A DNA stretch of 32,535 nt from Sulfurovum sp. (GTDB lineage Bacteria; Campylobacterota; Campylobacteria; Campylobacterales; Sulfurovaceae): positions 1 through 32,535 of the forward strand of contig JAGSGJ010000023.1 in the NCBI GenBank assembly GCA_023955225.1. The letters run 5' to 3'. Below, in pieces: positions 1-6,994 of this stretch (its first letter is position 1; each line of letters opens with the position of its first letter). The notes below the pieces were generated by a model, which had not been told where the DNA came from, did no database searches, and saw nothing but the letters and a program-made list of their open reading frames with translations. The translations under genes and the position numbers were made by a program.

Positions 1-752
1 ACAGCCAAAGGTGTTTGATTGATATGCATAAATTTATCTATATGTAATCTACTAAGATCAAATTTTTCAGGTTCTAAATTAGCTAATTTTACCAATGCCT
101 TTTTTTCTAAGAACTCTTCTGCCAAACTCACTGCATCTATCATCTTGTCATAAGACTTTTTAGCATCATCATCAAAGGTAAAAATACCGTGATTATGTAA
201 AATAATACCTTCACATGTATCCCAGTCAAAATCATCTTGTGTCATTTCATAAATTTTCTGAGCCAAAACAAACCCTGGCATCACATAAGGGATAATAAGG
301 AAATTTGGAAACACCTCATCTATAAGTGCCAAGCCATTTTTAGAATTTGAGATCGTCACAACCGCGTCTGCATGTGTATGGTCAACGACTTTAAAAGGGA
401 TGATCGCATGCAAGATAGCTTCAACTGAAGGGTTTGGTGCACTTTTGTCTATCATCGCTGCTTTTTGTCCTGTGACCATATCAGAATCAGAAAGGTTTTT
501 TAACTGTGCCATTTCTAAGAGTGTAGACATCTTTACCGGTGCAAAACCTTCAGCTTTGATAGAAACCAAGTCCCAACCGCTACCCTTTACATACAAGATC
601 TCTTCACCATTAACCTTACTCTTCACAGAAGTATTACCACCCCCATGAAGCACCAGTTCATCACTCTGCCCAAGTAAGTTTGAAGTGTATACCCTTAAGT
701 CTAAATCGCTCTTGTATTTACTTGCTTCTGCATCATCCCATAAATTTTTCAA
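1..752 (-). CDS. class II aldolase/adducin-domain protein, 5' part (C-terminus off the left edge)
   Basis: About 250 N-terminal residues are readable on the minus strand. Seen: an N-terminal LWDDAEA segment, then LVLHGGGNTSVK, a histidine-rich DHTHADAVV stretch and a later HNHGIF. These are the zinc-binding pattern of class II aldolases, which cleave or form sugar-phosphate or hydroxy-aldehyde C-C bonds. The N-terminal wording resembles the long 'bifunctional aldolase/short-chain dehydrogenase' (RhaD-like) family; if so, an NAD-binding domain lies outside the window. The start is a TTG at 752-750. It is the only candidate, because an in-frame TAA lies one codon upstream and no ATG or GTG occurs before conserved sequence. 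It begins one codon after the stop of the monooxygenase gene and in the same frame, so the two are probably cotranscribed. The substrate is unknown. Confidence 0.75.
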   Translation of the reverse strand, partial: MKNLWDDAEASKYKSDLDLRVYTSNLLGQSDELVLHGGGNTSVKSKVNGEEILYVKGSGWDLVSIKAEGFAPVKMSTLLEMAQLKNLSDSDMVTGQKAAMIDKSAPNPSVEAILHAIIPFKVVDHTHADAVVTISNSKNGLALIDEVFPNFLIIPYVMPGFVLAQKIYEMTQDDFDWDTCEGIILHNHGIFTFDDDAKKSYDKMIDAVSLAEEFLEKKALVKLANLEPEKFDLSRLHIDKFMHINQTPLA

Positions 753-755
753 AGC

Positions 756-1043
756 TTAGCCTAGCACTTCTAATTCATCTGAATACTTGCTTTCACAGTA
801 TGGCTCATAGCTTGATTTATACACCGCGTAATGCGCTGACGCCTTATGCCCGTCAAGTGCTGCTTCATTTTCCCAACTCTCTACTGCCATAAATTTTCTT
901 GGATTATTCTCATACTGAAATATATCATAAAAAATACACCCTTTTGATGCCTTACTAGGTACCACCATCGCCGAAAGAAGCTCTTTCATCTTTTCTTCAG
1001 ACCCCTCTTTAGCTATAAATGTTACTCTTTTTGTTATTGTCAT
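756..1043 (-). CDS. ABM-domain protein (putative quinol monooxygenase, YgiN-like)
   Basis: A 95-aa protein of the antibiotic-biosynthesis-monooxygenase fold. Seen: MTITKRVTFIAKEGSEEKM at the start, the central GCIFYDIFQ strand, then FMAVESWENEAALDGHKAS, which matches the usual 'W.s.eal..H..s.h' signature of these cofactor-free dimeric proteins. Members oxidise quinols or reactive carbonyl and aromatic compounds, but many have no known substrate. A good Shine-Dalgarno (AGGAGA, with GTAGA as spacer) precedes the ATG. Its stop is separated by a single codon from the TTG start of the aldolase gene in the same frame, suggesting one transcript. An upstream terminator-like hairpin separates it from the cytochrome gene, so it probably has its own promoter in the short 1044-1075 gap. 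The family is fairly sure; the function is not. Confidence 0.8.
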   Translation of the reverse strand: MTITKRVTFIAKEGSEEKMKELLSAMVVPSKASKGCIFYDIFQYENNPRKFMAVESWENEAALDGHKASAHYAVYKSSYEPYCESKYSDELEVLG

Positions 1044-1076
1044 TCTACTCTCCTGCTTTTGTAATGTATTCTAACA

Positions 1077-1102
1077 AAAAGGCCTTATGCTTTAGACCTT
1101 TT
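1077..1102 (-). terminator. rho-independent terminator after the cytochrome gene
   Basis: On the minus strand an 8-bp stem (AAAAGGTC with GGCCTTTT, one T-G wobble) closes a 10-nt loop and is followed by a further T and TGTTAG. It lies 18 nt past the TAA of the multihaem cytochrome gene. The A-rich arm on the other side means it could also work in the plus direction. Confidence 0.6.
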
Positions 1103-1119
1103 ATAACTCTTATACTTAT

Positions 1120-3513
1120 TTAGTCTTTTTTGCAACGCATCTGTTTTCTGCGTCGCATATAAAGATAGACCACTCCTCCACCAAGGAACAATCCACCCAA
1201 TACCTGTACCCATGCACTAAGCAAGATGCTTTTATTGACAATATTCTTATGCATATCATTGTCTACTGTGACACCTGCAAACTTGGCCGTATGGACCATA
1301 AGAGAGACTGCAAGATCTTCATTGGGCATCTCTTTGTGACAACTCAGACAAGCACCGCTTCTGTCAAGCTTCGCTCTTGTCTCATTATCAAGTGCTTGTG
1401 AAAGTTTCCAGTGGTTTCCTACTGTTTGTACCTGTGTACCGTTTTCATCTATCATCACTGAAAAATCATGTTTGAGATTTGGTATGGCAGGGATCTGTTC
1501 GTCTACCTGTTTAGGTAAAAGTGTTTTATCTGCTCTCATCAAGTCAACAATAGTCGTTTTACTTTGATCTGCAAAATATTTCCCACCATTGATTCCACGC
1601 CCCATCGCTTTAAGACTGCTATGGCAACTCTCACACGTTCTAGAAGCCTTACTAACCGTATGTGGCTGCACAGGAGACATGGTAATGGCATTAATGCCTT
1701 CTTCCCCTGCACCTTCTGCATTTGGTATCTTAAAAATATGATTTTGAAGCAGGGTATTCCCCTCTTTGCCTATCACCGTGAGACTGACCTGACATCCAGG
1801 TATGGTCGGAGAGATTCGTCCTTCTCCATTTTGACTGAGTGCCGGATCTTCCCATCGTAAGTAAGAGCGTGTTTCTGTGACTTCCCCGTCTACAAGAAAA
1901 TCTTTTAATGTATCCACTTCCCCTGTTTTACCATTGACATGATGTTTGGAAGCAGCAAGATAATCAGGGTTTTGTTTCCCTCCGGAGTAGTCTACTTTAA
2001 CATGACAGCCATAACATTGTGGTGCCCAGGTCGCATGACAGGTGTAACACTCCAGTTTATCCGTATGTGCTTGGATCTGGTCCATCGCAACCAACCCCTC
2101 TTGTGAGATTTTCTTCTCTTTTTTGAGTGTTTTAAGTGGTGAAAGCGTAATGTCTTTTCCTGAAGAGAGATGCATGACTACCTTCTCACCTTTCCTCACT
2201 GCTTTCGTCAGCGGGTTCCCACGTGCAGAAAGTAAAAAACCATCGCCTTTATCGGCAGGTATAGCCCCTTGCTTCAAATACTCTGCAAGTGTATGGGTCG
2301 TTCCTCTGGCTTTTCCTTCTTTGGGTTTTGTTGAAAACTCATCACTGTACCCCAGTGGCAATTCCCAAGGAAACTTAGTGGTAGTACCATGGCAGTCTTG
2401 ACACTCTATCTCTACCGCACCCAGGTTTGCTCCTCTAAAGAAACCATCCCCATGCATATCATTGGATGTATGACAATCCTGACAAAGCATCCCTTTAGAA
2501 TAGTGTATATCTTCAGTCAAATGCAAATAACGTTTTGTATGAAGCTTAGGCTGGCCATTACCTTCTGCATCAAAACTGGCTTTATACTCCGTTTCCATCA
2601 ATCCCTGGTACGAGACACCAATGCGCTTACCCCTGTTATGACAAGTCGTACATGTTTCCACAGGAATACCCGAGTAATTGATGTCATGTACATTTACCTT
2701 GACTTCTCTTGAAGACTGTATCGCATGGACAAGCATATGCCCGTCTTCTTTTTTCGAGATACTTTTATCATTACCTTCATAGAGTCCTGCATTAGAGTAA
2801 GGTACATGGCAAGAAGCACAACCGATCCCTCGATAGTCGCCTCTTCTCTCACGTCCTTTTCCTCCCGTATGACAACGTAAACACTCTTGTCTAAGGTAAG
2901 TATAGACAGAAAGGGTAGGATCTTTTTCTATCTCTTCTGCTGTAGGTGCTGCAGGGAGTTCTTTTGTCTCCATAGGGAACCCTTGCGGTTCCAGTGCAGA
3001 GAGTTCATCCATATATTTTTTATACGTTTCTGTTCCCAGACGTTTGTGCGGATCCGGAGATTTTCCTCCAAAGTTTGTGTAGGTATGTTTATACCCCTCT
3101 TTGGCTCCAAATCCCCACAATGCACCGTGTATCTTGCCCTGTTCTGTCGCCATAAGATTATTTTCCTGTGCAGCTACCTGGTTAGGGTGACACATCCCGC
3201 AAGTGTTTTCATTGATCCATGGGCTGGCAGGGTAAGGGTAAAAAGCTTTAGGTCCCTCATGTGATTCAAAGTACTGAAGTGTACCTCTATGTGCATCCTC
3301 TTTCTCTTTTTCCTCAGGGTTTCCTCCATGACAAATAACACAGTCATTGCCTTTGACACCTGCTTCTTCAGCCTTTTGAAAAATAGCTTGCATCATCCCT
3401 GAATTTTTATCACGTATGTCTGCAACACCTTCATGGCAAGTCATACAAGAATTCTCTGCCTGCCCCATAGAAAATGTTATAAACACAAATAATAAACCTA
3501 CAATTTTTCTCAT
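1120..3513 (-). CDS. secreted dodecahaem c-type cytochrome with C-terminal membrane anchor
   Basis: A 797-aa protein with a signal peptide (MRKIVGLLFVFITFSMGQA) and twelve CxxCH haem c sites, with first Cys near residues 23, 58, 105, 211, 232, 288, 344, 371, 489, 500, 627 and 722. A single hydrophobic helix near 761-785 is followed by an RRRK-rich tail, so the haem domain should face the periplasm, tethered at the C-terminus. Several sites are closely paired (211/232, 344/371, 489/500), as in multihaem electron wires and reductases. No CX15CH, CxxCK or other special active-site haem motif is visible. The start was set at the ATG at 3513, which has AAAAAAGG 8 nt upstream; a GTG three codons earlier is the alternative. 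It has its own promoter and terminator and no obvious partner gene nearby. The substrate cannot be told; I do not recognise a named family. Confidence 0.85.
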   Translation of the reverse strand: MRKIVGLLFVFITFSMGQAENSCMTCHEGVADIRDKNSGMMQAIFQKAEEAGVKGNDCVICHGGNPEEKEKEDAHRGTLQYFESHEGPKAFYPYPASPWINENTCGMCHPNQVAAQENNLMATEQGKIHGALWGFGAKEGYKHTYTNFGGKSPDPHKRLGTETYKKYMDELSALEPQGFPMETKELPAAPTAEEIEKDPTLSVYTYLRQECLRCHTGGKGRERRGDYRGIGCASCHVPYSNAGLYEGNDKSISKKEDGHMLVHAIQSSREVKVNVHDINYSGIPVETCTTCHNRGKRIGVSYQGLMETEYKASFDAEGNGQPKLHTKRYLHLTEDIHYSKGMLCQDCHTSNDMHGDGFFRGANLGAVEIECQDCHGTTTKFPWELPLGYSDEFSTKPKEGKARGTTHTLAEYLKQGAIPADKGDGFLLSARGNPLTKAVRKGEKVVMHLSSGKDITLSPLKTLKKEKKISQEGLVAMDQIQAHTDKLECYTCHATWAPQCYGCHVKVDYSGGKQNPDYLAASKHHVNGKTGEVDTLKDFLVDGEVTETRSYLRWEDPALSQNGEGRISPTIPGCQVSLTVIGKEGNTLLQNHIFKIPNAEGAGEEGINAITMSPVQPHTVSKASRTCESCHSSLKAMGRGINGGKYFADQSKTTIVDLMRADKTLLPKQVDEQIPAIPNLKHDFSVMIDENGTQVQTVGNHWKLSQALDNETRAKLDRSGACLSCHKEMPNEDLAVSLMVHTAKFAGVTVDNDMHKNIVNKSILLSAWVQVLGGLFLGGGVVYLYMRRRKQMRCKKD

Positions 3514-3541
3514 ATATTTCACCTTTTTTGCATAAAGAAGT

Positions 3542-3547
3542 ATTATA
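3542..3547 (-). promoter_or_regulatory. -10 box of the cytochrome gene promoter
   Basis: A perfect TATAAT on the minus strand lies about 28 nt upstream of the cytochrome ATG, in the 110-bp divergent gap shared with the SurA-like gene. No -35 consensus is obvious, as is usual for epsilonproteobacterial sigma-70 promoters. Confidence 0.55.
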
Positions 3548-3585
3548 TCCTAAATGCAATAATTCATATTATATTTACATGATTA

Positions 3586-3594
3586 TGTTATAAT
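3586..3594 (+). promoter_or_regulatory. extended -10 promoter of the SurA-like gene/dcd unit
   Basis: TGTTATAAT (TG, one base, then consensus TATAAT) lies 29 nt before the ATG at 3624, without a clear -35. The same TGn-TAnAAT form recurs before topA, moaC, eno, mqnD and the second YkuD gene in this window. Confidence 0.6.
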
Positions 3595-3623
3595 TTTCCA
3601 ACTTATTAGGGAAACGGATATAT

Positions 3624-4439
3624 ATGAAAAAACTTGTTCTACTTGGATTTATTACTTTACTGACACTATCACAGGCCAAAATGGTAGATGCCATTGCCCT
3701 CATCGTTGAGGGGGAACCTGTAACCACTGCAGAAATACGTGCGGTACAAAAACAGATGCAGGTTTCAAAAAAACAGGCTACCGATCTTCTTATCCAAGAC
3801 CGCCTACAAAAATCGGCGATGAGAGATGTGAATATCGCTGAGTCAGACATCGATACAAAAATAGCAGCTATCGCAACGCAAAACAATCTGACTATTCCTA
3901 AAATGCAAAAGATTTTACAAGCGCAAGGCACAACTTGGAGCAACTATCGTTCAAGTGTCAGGGATGCTATGAAAAAAGAGAAATTTTTTCAAGAGAATGT
4001 GGTCAGTACTATCCCTGCACCAAGCGAGGATGCACTTAAGATTTTTTACAGAAATCATCAAAAAGACTTTACCATCCCTGCAAGTGTCAGCATGATCGAA
4101 TACTCTGCGACCTCCGAAGAGAGCATGAAGAAATTTCTTCAAACAAAAAATAAAAAGGGCATACAAAGCCGTTCCGTAAAGAAGTCAACAAAAGACCTCA
4201 ACCCTACTTTACTTGGTAGTATTTTACAAACGCAAAATGGTTCATTTACCCGTCCATTTAACGCAGGAGACAGATATATAAGCTATAAAATTCTCTCCAA
4301 GCAAGGTAAGGTAAATATGCCTTTTGAAGCGGCCAAAGGTGCTGTTGCTGCAAAATGGAAACAGCAACAACAAGGCAAAGCACTAAAAGATTATTTTGAA
4401 AAACTCAAAAAAAATGCTGATGTACAAATACTCAGATAA
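3624..4439 (+). CDS. periplasmic SurA-N-domain chaperone / peptidyl-prolyl isomerase-like protein
   Basis: A 271-aa protein with a signal peptide (MKKLVLLGFITLLTLSQA). The following KMVDAIALIVEGEPVTTAEI is the hallmark opening of the SurA/PpiC group ('d.i.avVng..It..e'). Residues about 20-130 fit the helical SurA N-terminal chaperone domain; about 150-235 (IPASVSMIEYSA...) align in layout with a degenerate parvulin domain. Length and neighbourhood match the C. jejuni SurA-like protein Cj1289, which from memory also sits close to dcd. Expected role: escorting outer-membrane proteins through the periplasm. The parvulin part lacks the clear 'G.lGw....' signature, so isomerase activity is doubtful. 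It is 26 nt upstream of dcd and shares its promoter. The C-terminus is lysine- and glutamine-rich. Confidence 0.8.
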   Translation: MKKLVLLGFITLLTLSQAKMVDAIALIVEGEPVTTAEIRAVQKQMQVSKKQATDLLIQDRLQKSAMRDVNIAESDIDTKIAAIATQNNLTIPKMQKILQAQGTTWSNYRSSVRDAMKKEKFFQENVVSTIPAPSEDALKIFYRNHQKDFTIPASVSMIEYSATSEESMKKFLQTKNKKGIQSRSVKKSTKDLNPTLLGSILQTQNGSFTRPFNAGDRYISYKILSKQGKVNMPFEAAKGAVAAKWKQQQQGKALKDYFEKLKKNADVQILR

Positions 4440-4465
4440 TATTATTTAAAAAACAAGGGAAAAAT

Positions 4466-5032
4466 ATGGGACTAAAACCTGACAAATGGATACGTGAAAA
4501 ATCACTCAATGAGGCAATGATAACACCTTTTTGTGAAGGACTTGTAGGAGAAGGTGTAGTAAGTTACGGGTTGAGCTCATACGGGTATGACATTCGTGTC
4601 ACGGATGAATTTAAAATCTTTACGAACATCAATGCTGAAGTCGTTGACCCAAAGGATTTTAACGAAAACAATGTTGTAGATTTCAAAGGTGATGTATGTA
4701 TCGTGCCACCTAACTCTTTTGCACTTGCAAGAACGGTAGAGTACTTTAAAATGCCAAGCGACACTTTGGCTATCTGTCTAGGTAAAAGTACCTATGCACG
4801 TTGTGGTATCATCGTGAACGTGACACCCTTTGAACCTGGATTTGAAGGACACATTACTATAGAGATATCTAACACAACTCCTCTACCTGCTAAGATTTAT
4901 GCCAACGAAGGCATCGCACAGGTACTCTTCTTAGAAGGAGATGAGCAGTGCGAGACAACTTATAGCGACAGAAAAGGTAAATACCAAAGTCAAACAGGTA
5001 TCACCCTCCCCAGAATTCTTAAAAAAGATTAA
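4466..5032 (+). CDS. dcd: dCTP deaminase
   Basis: A 188-aa protein, the usual length for Dcd. It deaminates dCTP to dUTP in the cytoplasm, feeding dTTP synthesis. Seen: the GKSTYARCGI motif (about 107-115, triphosphate binding), PFEPGFEGHITIEISN (about 121-136) with the catalytic Glu at about 133, and the C-terminal YQSQTGITLPRI lid that closes over the nucleotide. The start ATG is preceded by AAGGG with 6-nt spacing. It follows the SurA-like gene by 26 nt and ends at a strong hairpin terminator. All key residues appear intact. It is more likely a monofunctional Dcd than the bifunctional dCTP deaminase/dUTPase, whose markers I did not see. Confidence 0.95.
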   Translation: MGLKPDKWIREKSLNEAMITPFCEGLVGEGVVSYGLSSYGYDIRVTDEFKIFTNINAEVVDPKDFNENNVVDFKGDVCIVPPNSFALARTVEYFKMPSDTLAICLGKSTYARCGIIVNVTPFEPGFEGHITIEISNTTPLPAKIYANEGIAQVLFLEGDEQCETTYSDRKGKYQSQTGITLPRILKKD

Positions 5033-5049
5033 TTTCTATCTTTGACTTC

Positions 5050-5077
5050 CCTAGGTAATGCATAGCCATTACTTAGG
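5050..5077 (+). terminator. rho-independent terminator of the SurA-like gene/dcd unit
   Basis: An 11-bp stem (CCTAGGTAATG with CATTACTTAGG, one G-T pair) with a 6-nt loop is followed by ATTTATTATTTT. It lies 18 nt after the dcd stop. The 3' arm overlaps the stop codon (5073-5075) of the convergent asparagine synthetase gene. Confidence 0.8.
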
Positions 5078-6869
5078 ATTTATTATTTTCCTTTTCCAAC
5101 CACTTGCATAACATGTAGAGAGAAAAAAGATGCTGTTTAAACATACCTTGCTTGCCTTTCTCCAAATACATCTCCAGCTCACTCTCGTTAAAAAGGTTCA
5201 TTTTTGCCTGTATTCGCCCAATGACTGCCAATTCTCCACTCTCCTGTAACCATTCCATATACGGATAGTTAAACCCTTTCTTCTTACGATCAACTATCTC
5301 TTCAGGAAGATACTTCCTGGCGACACTTTTCACAAGGGCTTTTGAGGACCCTCCTATACGAAGTTCCGGAGTACAAGAAAATGCTGTAGCCACCACTTCT
5401 TTGTCCAAAAATGGACTTCGTGCTTCTACACTGTGTGCCATGCCCATACGATCTAACTTACGTAAAAACACATTGCCCAGCATCACTTTCATATCTAGAA
5501 AGCTATACCAGTCTATAGATGAGCTGCATCCACTCTGTTCAAATTCTTTTTTATAAGGCACAAGTGCCTTTATAGAGTGATTGTCTTTAACGTTCATACG
5601 CAAAAGCCTGTTTTGCTGAAGATCGGTAAATACTTCTGCCGTTGATCGAAACAACATACTCTCCTCAAAAACACGTTTGTACCACTCCCACTCTTTATGC
5701 ATAGAAAAATTCGATTTAAAATACTGCTGCAGCCACCCTTTGAAATTCAGCTCCTTAGCTTTCTCCAGATCATAAAATTCTTTGTAGGTTCTGTACCCCA
5801 TAAACAGTTCATCACTTCCATCTCCTGTCAAAACCACTTTGAATCCCTCTTGGTTTACTTCTTTCATCAAATGGTAAAGAGGTAACATCGCAGGATCCGC
5901 CAAAGGTTCATCCAAAGAAGAGATCACCTCTTCTATGGTTTGTAAAAAGTCTGCTTTACTGAACAGAACTTCATGATGTATGGAGTTTATATGTTCTGAG
6001 ACTGCCTTAGCGAAAGGACGTTCATCATACTTCTCATATCCTTCATACCCTATACTGAAGGTATGTACCTTTTGCTCCAAAGAGGCCATCGCAGAGATCA
6101 GAGAAGAGTCCAACCCTCCAGAAAGAAGACAGGCGAACTTCACCTCTTTAGGCAAACGTAATACCACAGATTCCAGAAGTACATTTTCCAGGATCTCTTC
6201 CGCTTTCTCTTTTTCCACTATGACTTGAGCCTTCTTCAATGGCGTATAATACTTTTTCTTTTTTACCTTCTGTTCTCCTAAGGTAAATGTTAACATTTCT
6301 CCTGCATCCACTTGATAAATATGTCTATCAAATGTCTGAGGAGAAAGGGCTGTTTGAAAAGAGAGATATTGTGTAAGTATTTGTCTGTCAAAAGTAAGTG
6401 GCACAAGCGTATGTATGGCTTTTATCTCGCTAGCAAAGATAAATCTTTGTGTATCAAAAGTATAAAAAAGCGGTTTCTTCCCAAAAGGATCACGAAACAA
6501 CTTTACCTGTGATTCTTCTATAATAGCAATAGCGAACATCCCGCGTAAATGTGTGACAAAATCATCTCCCCACTTTATATACGCGGCATATAAAACATCT
6601 ATCTCACTTGCATCATGAAGATGAAGTTCCTCCCCCAACAGTTGATAAGTATAAATTTCGCCATTAAAAAGTATCTGTACCCCATGATGGTTGACTATTT
6701 GCGTGAGTGTTTTGGTTACATGGGTAACAGCAAGCCGATGTACTCCAATAAAACAATGGTCATTCACGGAAGTATAGTTTGCATCTACCCCTCTATGAGC
6801 CAATGACTGAAAAGCCTTTTTAGCTTCTTCCTTCTCATAGGTTCCGATAATTCCAAATATTGCACACAC
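5073..6869 (-). CDS. asnB: asparagine synthetase (glutamine-hydrolysing)
   Basis: A 598-aa two-domain enzyme making asparagine from aspartate, ATP and glutamine. The GTG start at 6869 is certain because the next codon is the nucleophile Cys of the N-terminal glutaminase (MCAIFGIIG). Seen: LAHRGVDA near 23-30, LFNGEIY near 68-73, a PFGKKPLFY segment near 128-136, and the synthetase PP-loop SGGLDSS near 250-256. DGSDELFMGYRTY and a C-terminal RMGMAHSVEARSPFLD stretch are also present. An SD (AAGGA, 9-nt spacing) precedes the start. It is monocistronic, convergent with dcd and divergent from topA. Related amidotransferases that modify surface glycans share this layout. No glycan or capsule genes are adjacent, so a housekeeping role is preferred. 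Confidence 0.9.
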   Translation of the reverse strand: MCAIFGIIGTYEKEEAKKAFQSLAHRGVDANYTSVNDHCFIGVHRLAVTHVTKTLTQIVNHHGVQILFNGEIYTYQLLGEELHLHDASEIDVLYAAYIKWGDDFVTHLRGMFAIAIIEESQVKLFRDPFGKKPLFYTFDTQRFIFASEIKAIHTLVPLTFDRQILTQYLSFQTALSPQTFDRHIYQVDAGEMLTFTLGEQKVKKKKYYTPLKKAQVIVEKEKAEEILENVLLESVVLRLPKEVKFACLLSGGLDSSLISAMASLEQKVHTFSIGYEGYEKYDERPFAKAVSEHINSIHHEVLFSKADFLQTIEEVISSLDEPLADPAMLPLYHLMKEVNQEGFKVVLTGDGSDELFMGYRTYKEFYDLEKAKELNFKGWLQQYFKSNFSMHKEWEWYKRVFEESMLFRSTAEVFTDLQQNRLLRMNVKDNHSIKALVPYKKEFEQSGCSSSIDWYSFLDMKVMLGNVFLRKLDRMGMAHSVEARSPFLDKEVVATAFSCTPELRIGGSSKALVKSVARKYLPEEIVDRKKKGFNYPYMEWLQESGELAVIGRIQAKMNLFNESELEMYLEKGKQGMFKQHLFSLYMLCKWLEKENNKS

Positions 6870-6903
6870 CTAGGGAAGTCCTTATTTATTGCTTATTTTC
6901 TCA

Positions 6904-6909
6904 ATTATA
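6904..6909 (-). promoter_or_regulatory. -10 box of the asnB promoter
   Basis: TATAAT on the minus strand (in TAAGTATAATTG), 34 nt before the GTG start of asnB, in the 125-bp divergent gap shared with topA. Confidence 0.5.
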
Positions 6910-6953
6910 CTTACTTAAAATAAATACTCTTCTCTTGCTTTTACTCTCTTTTG

Positions 6954-6962
6954 TGTTACAAT
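6954..6962 (+). promoter_or_regulatory. extended -10 promoter of topA
   Basis: TGTTACAAT, an extended -10 box, ends 32 nt before the topA ATG. The spacer between it and the gene is AT-rich. No -35 consensus is visible. Confidence 0.5.
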
Positions 6963-6994
6963 GCCAAAAATTCATCTATATAAAGTAAGTAAAT

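Noticed and set aside
1539..3359. Several open frames on both strands inside the cytochrome gene
   Set aside because: They are shadows of a gene with a clear signal peptide, twelve haem motifs, SD and promoter; none has an SD or family pattern.
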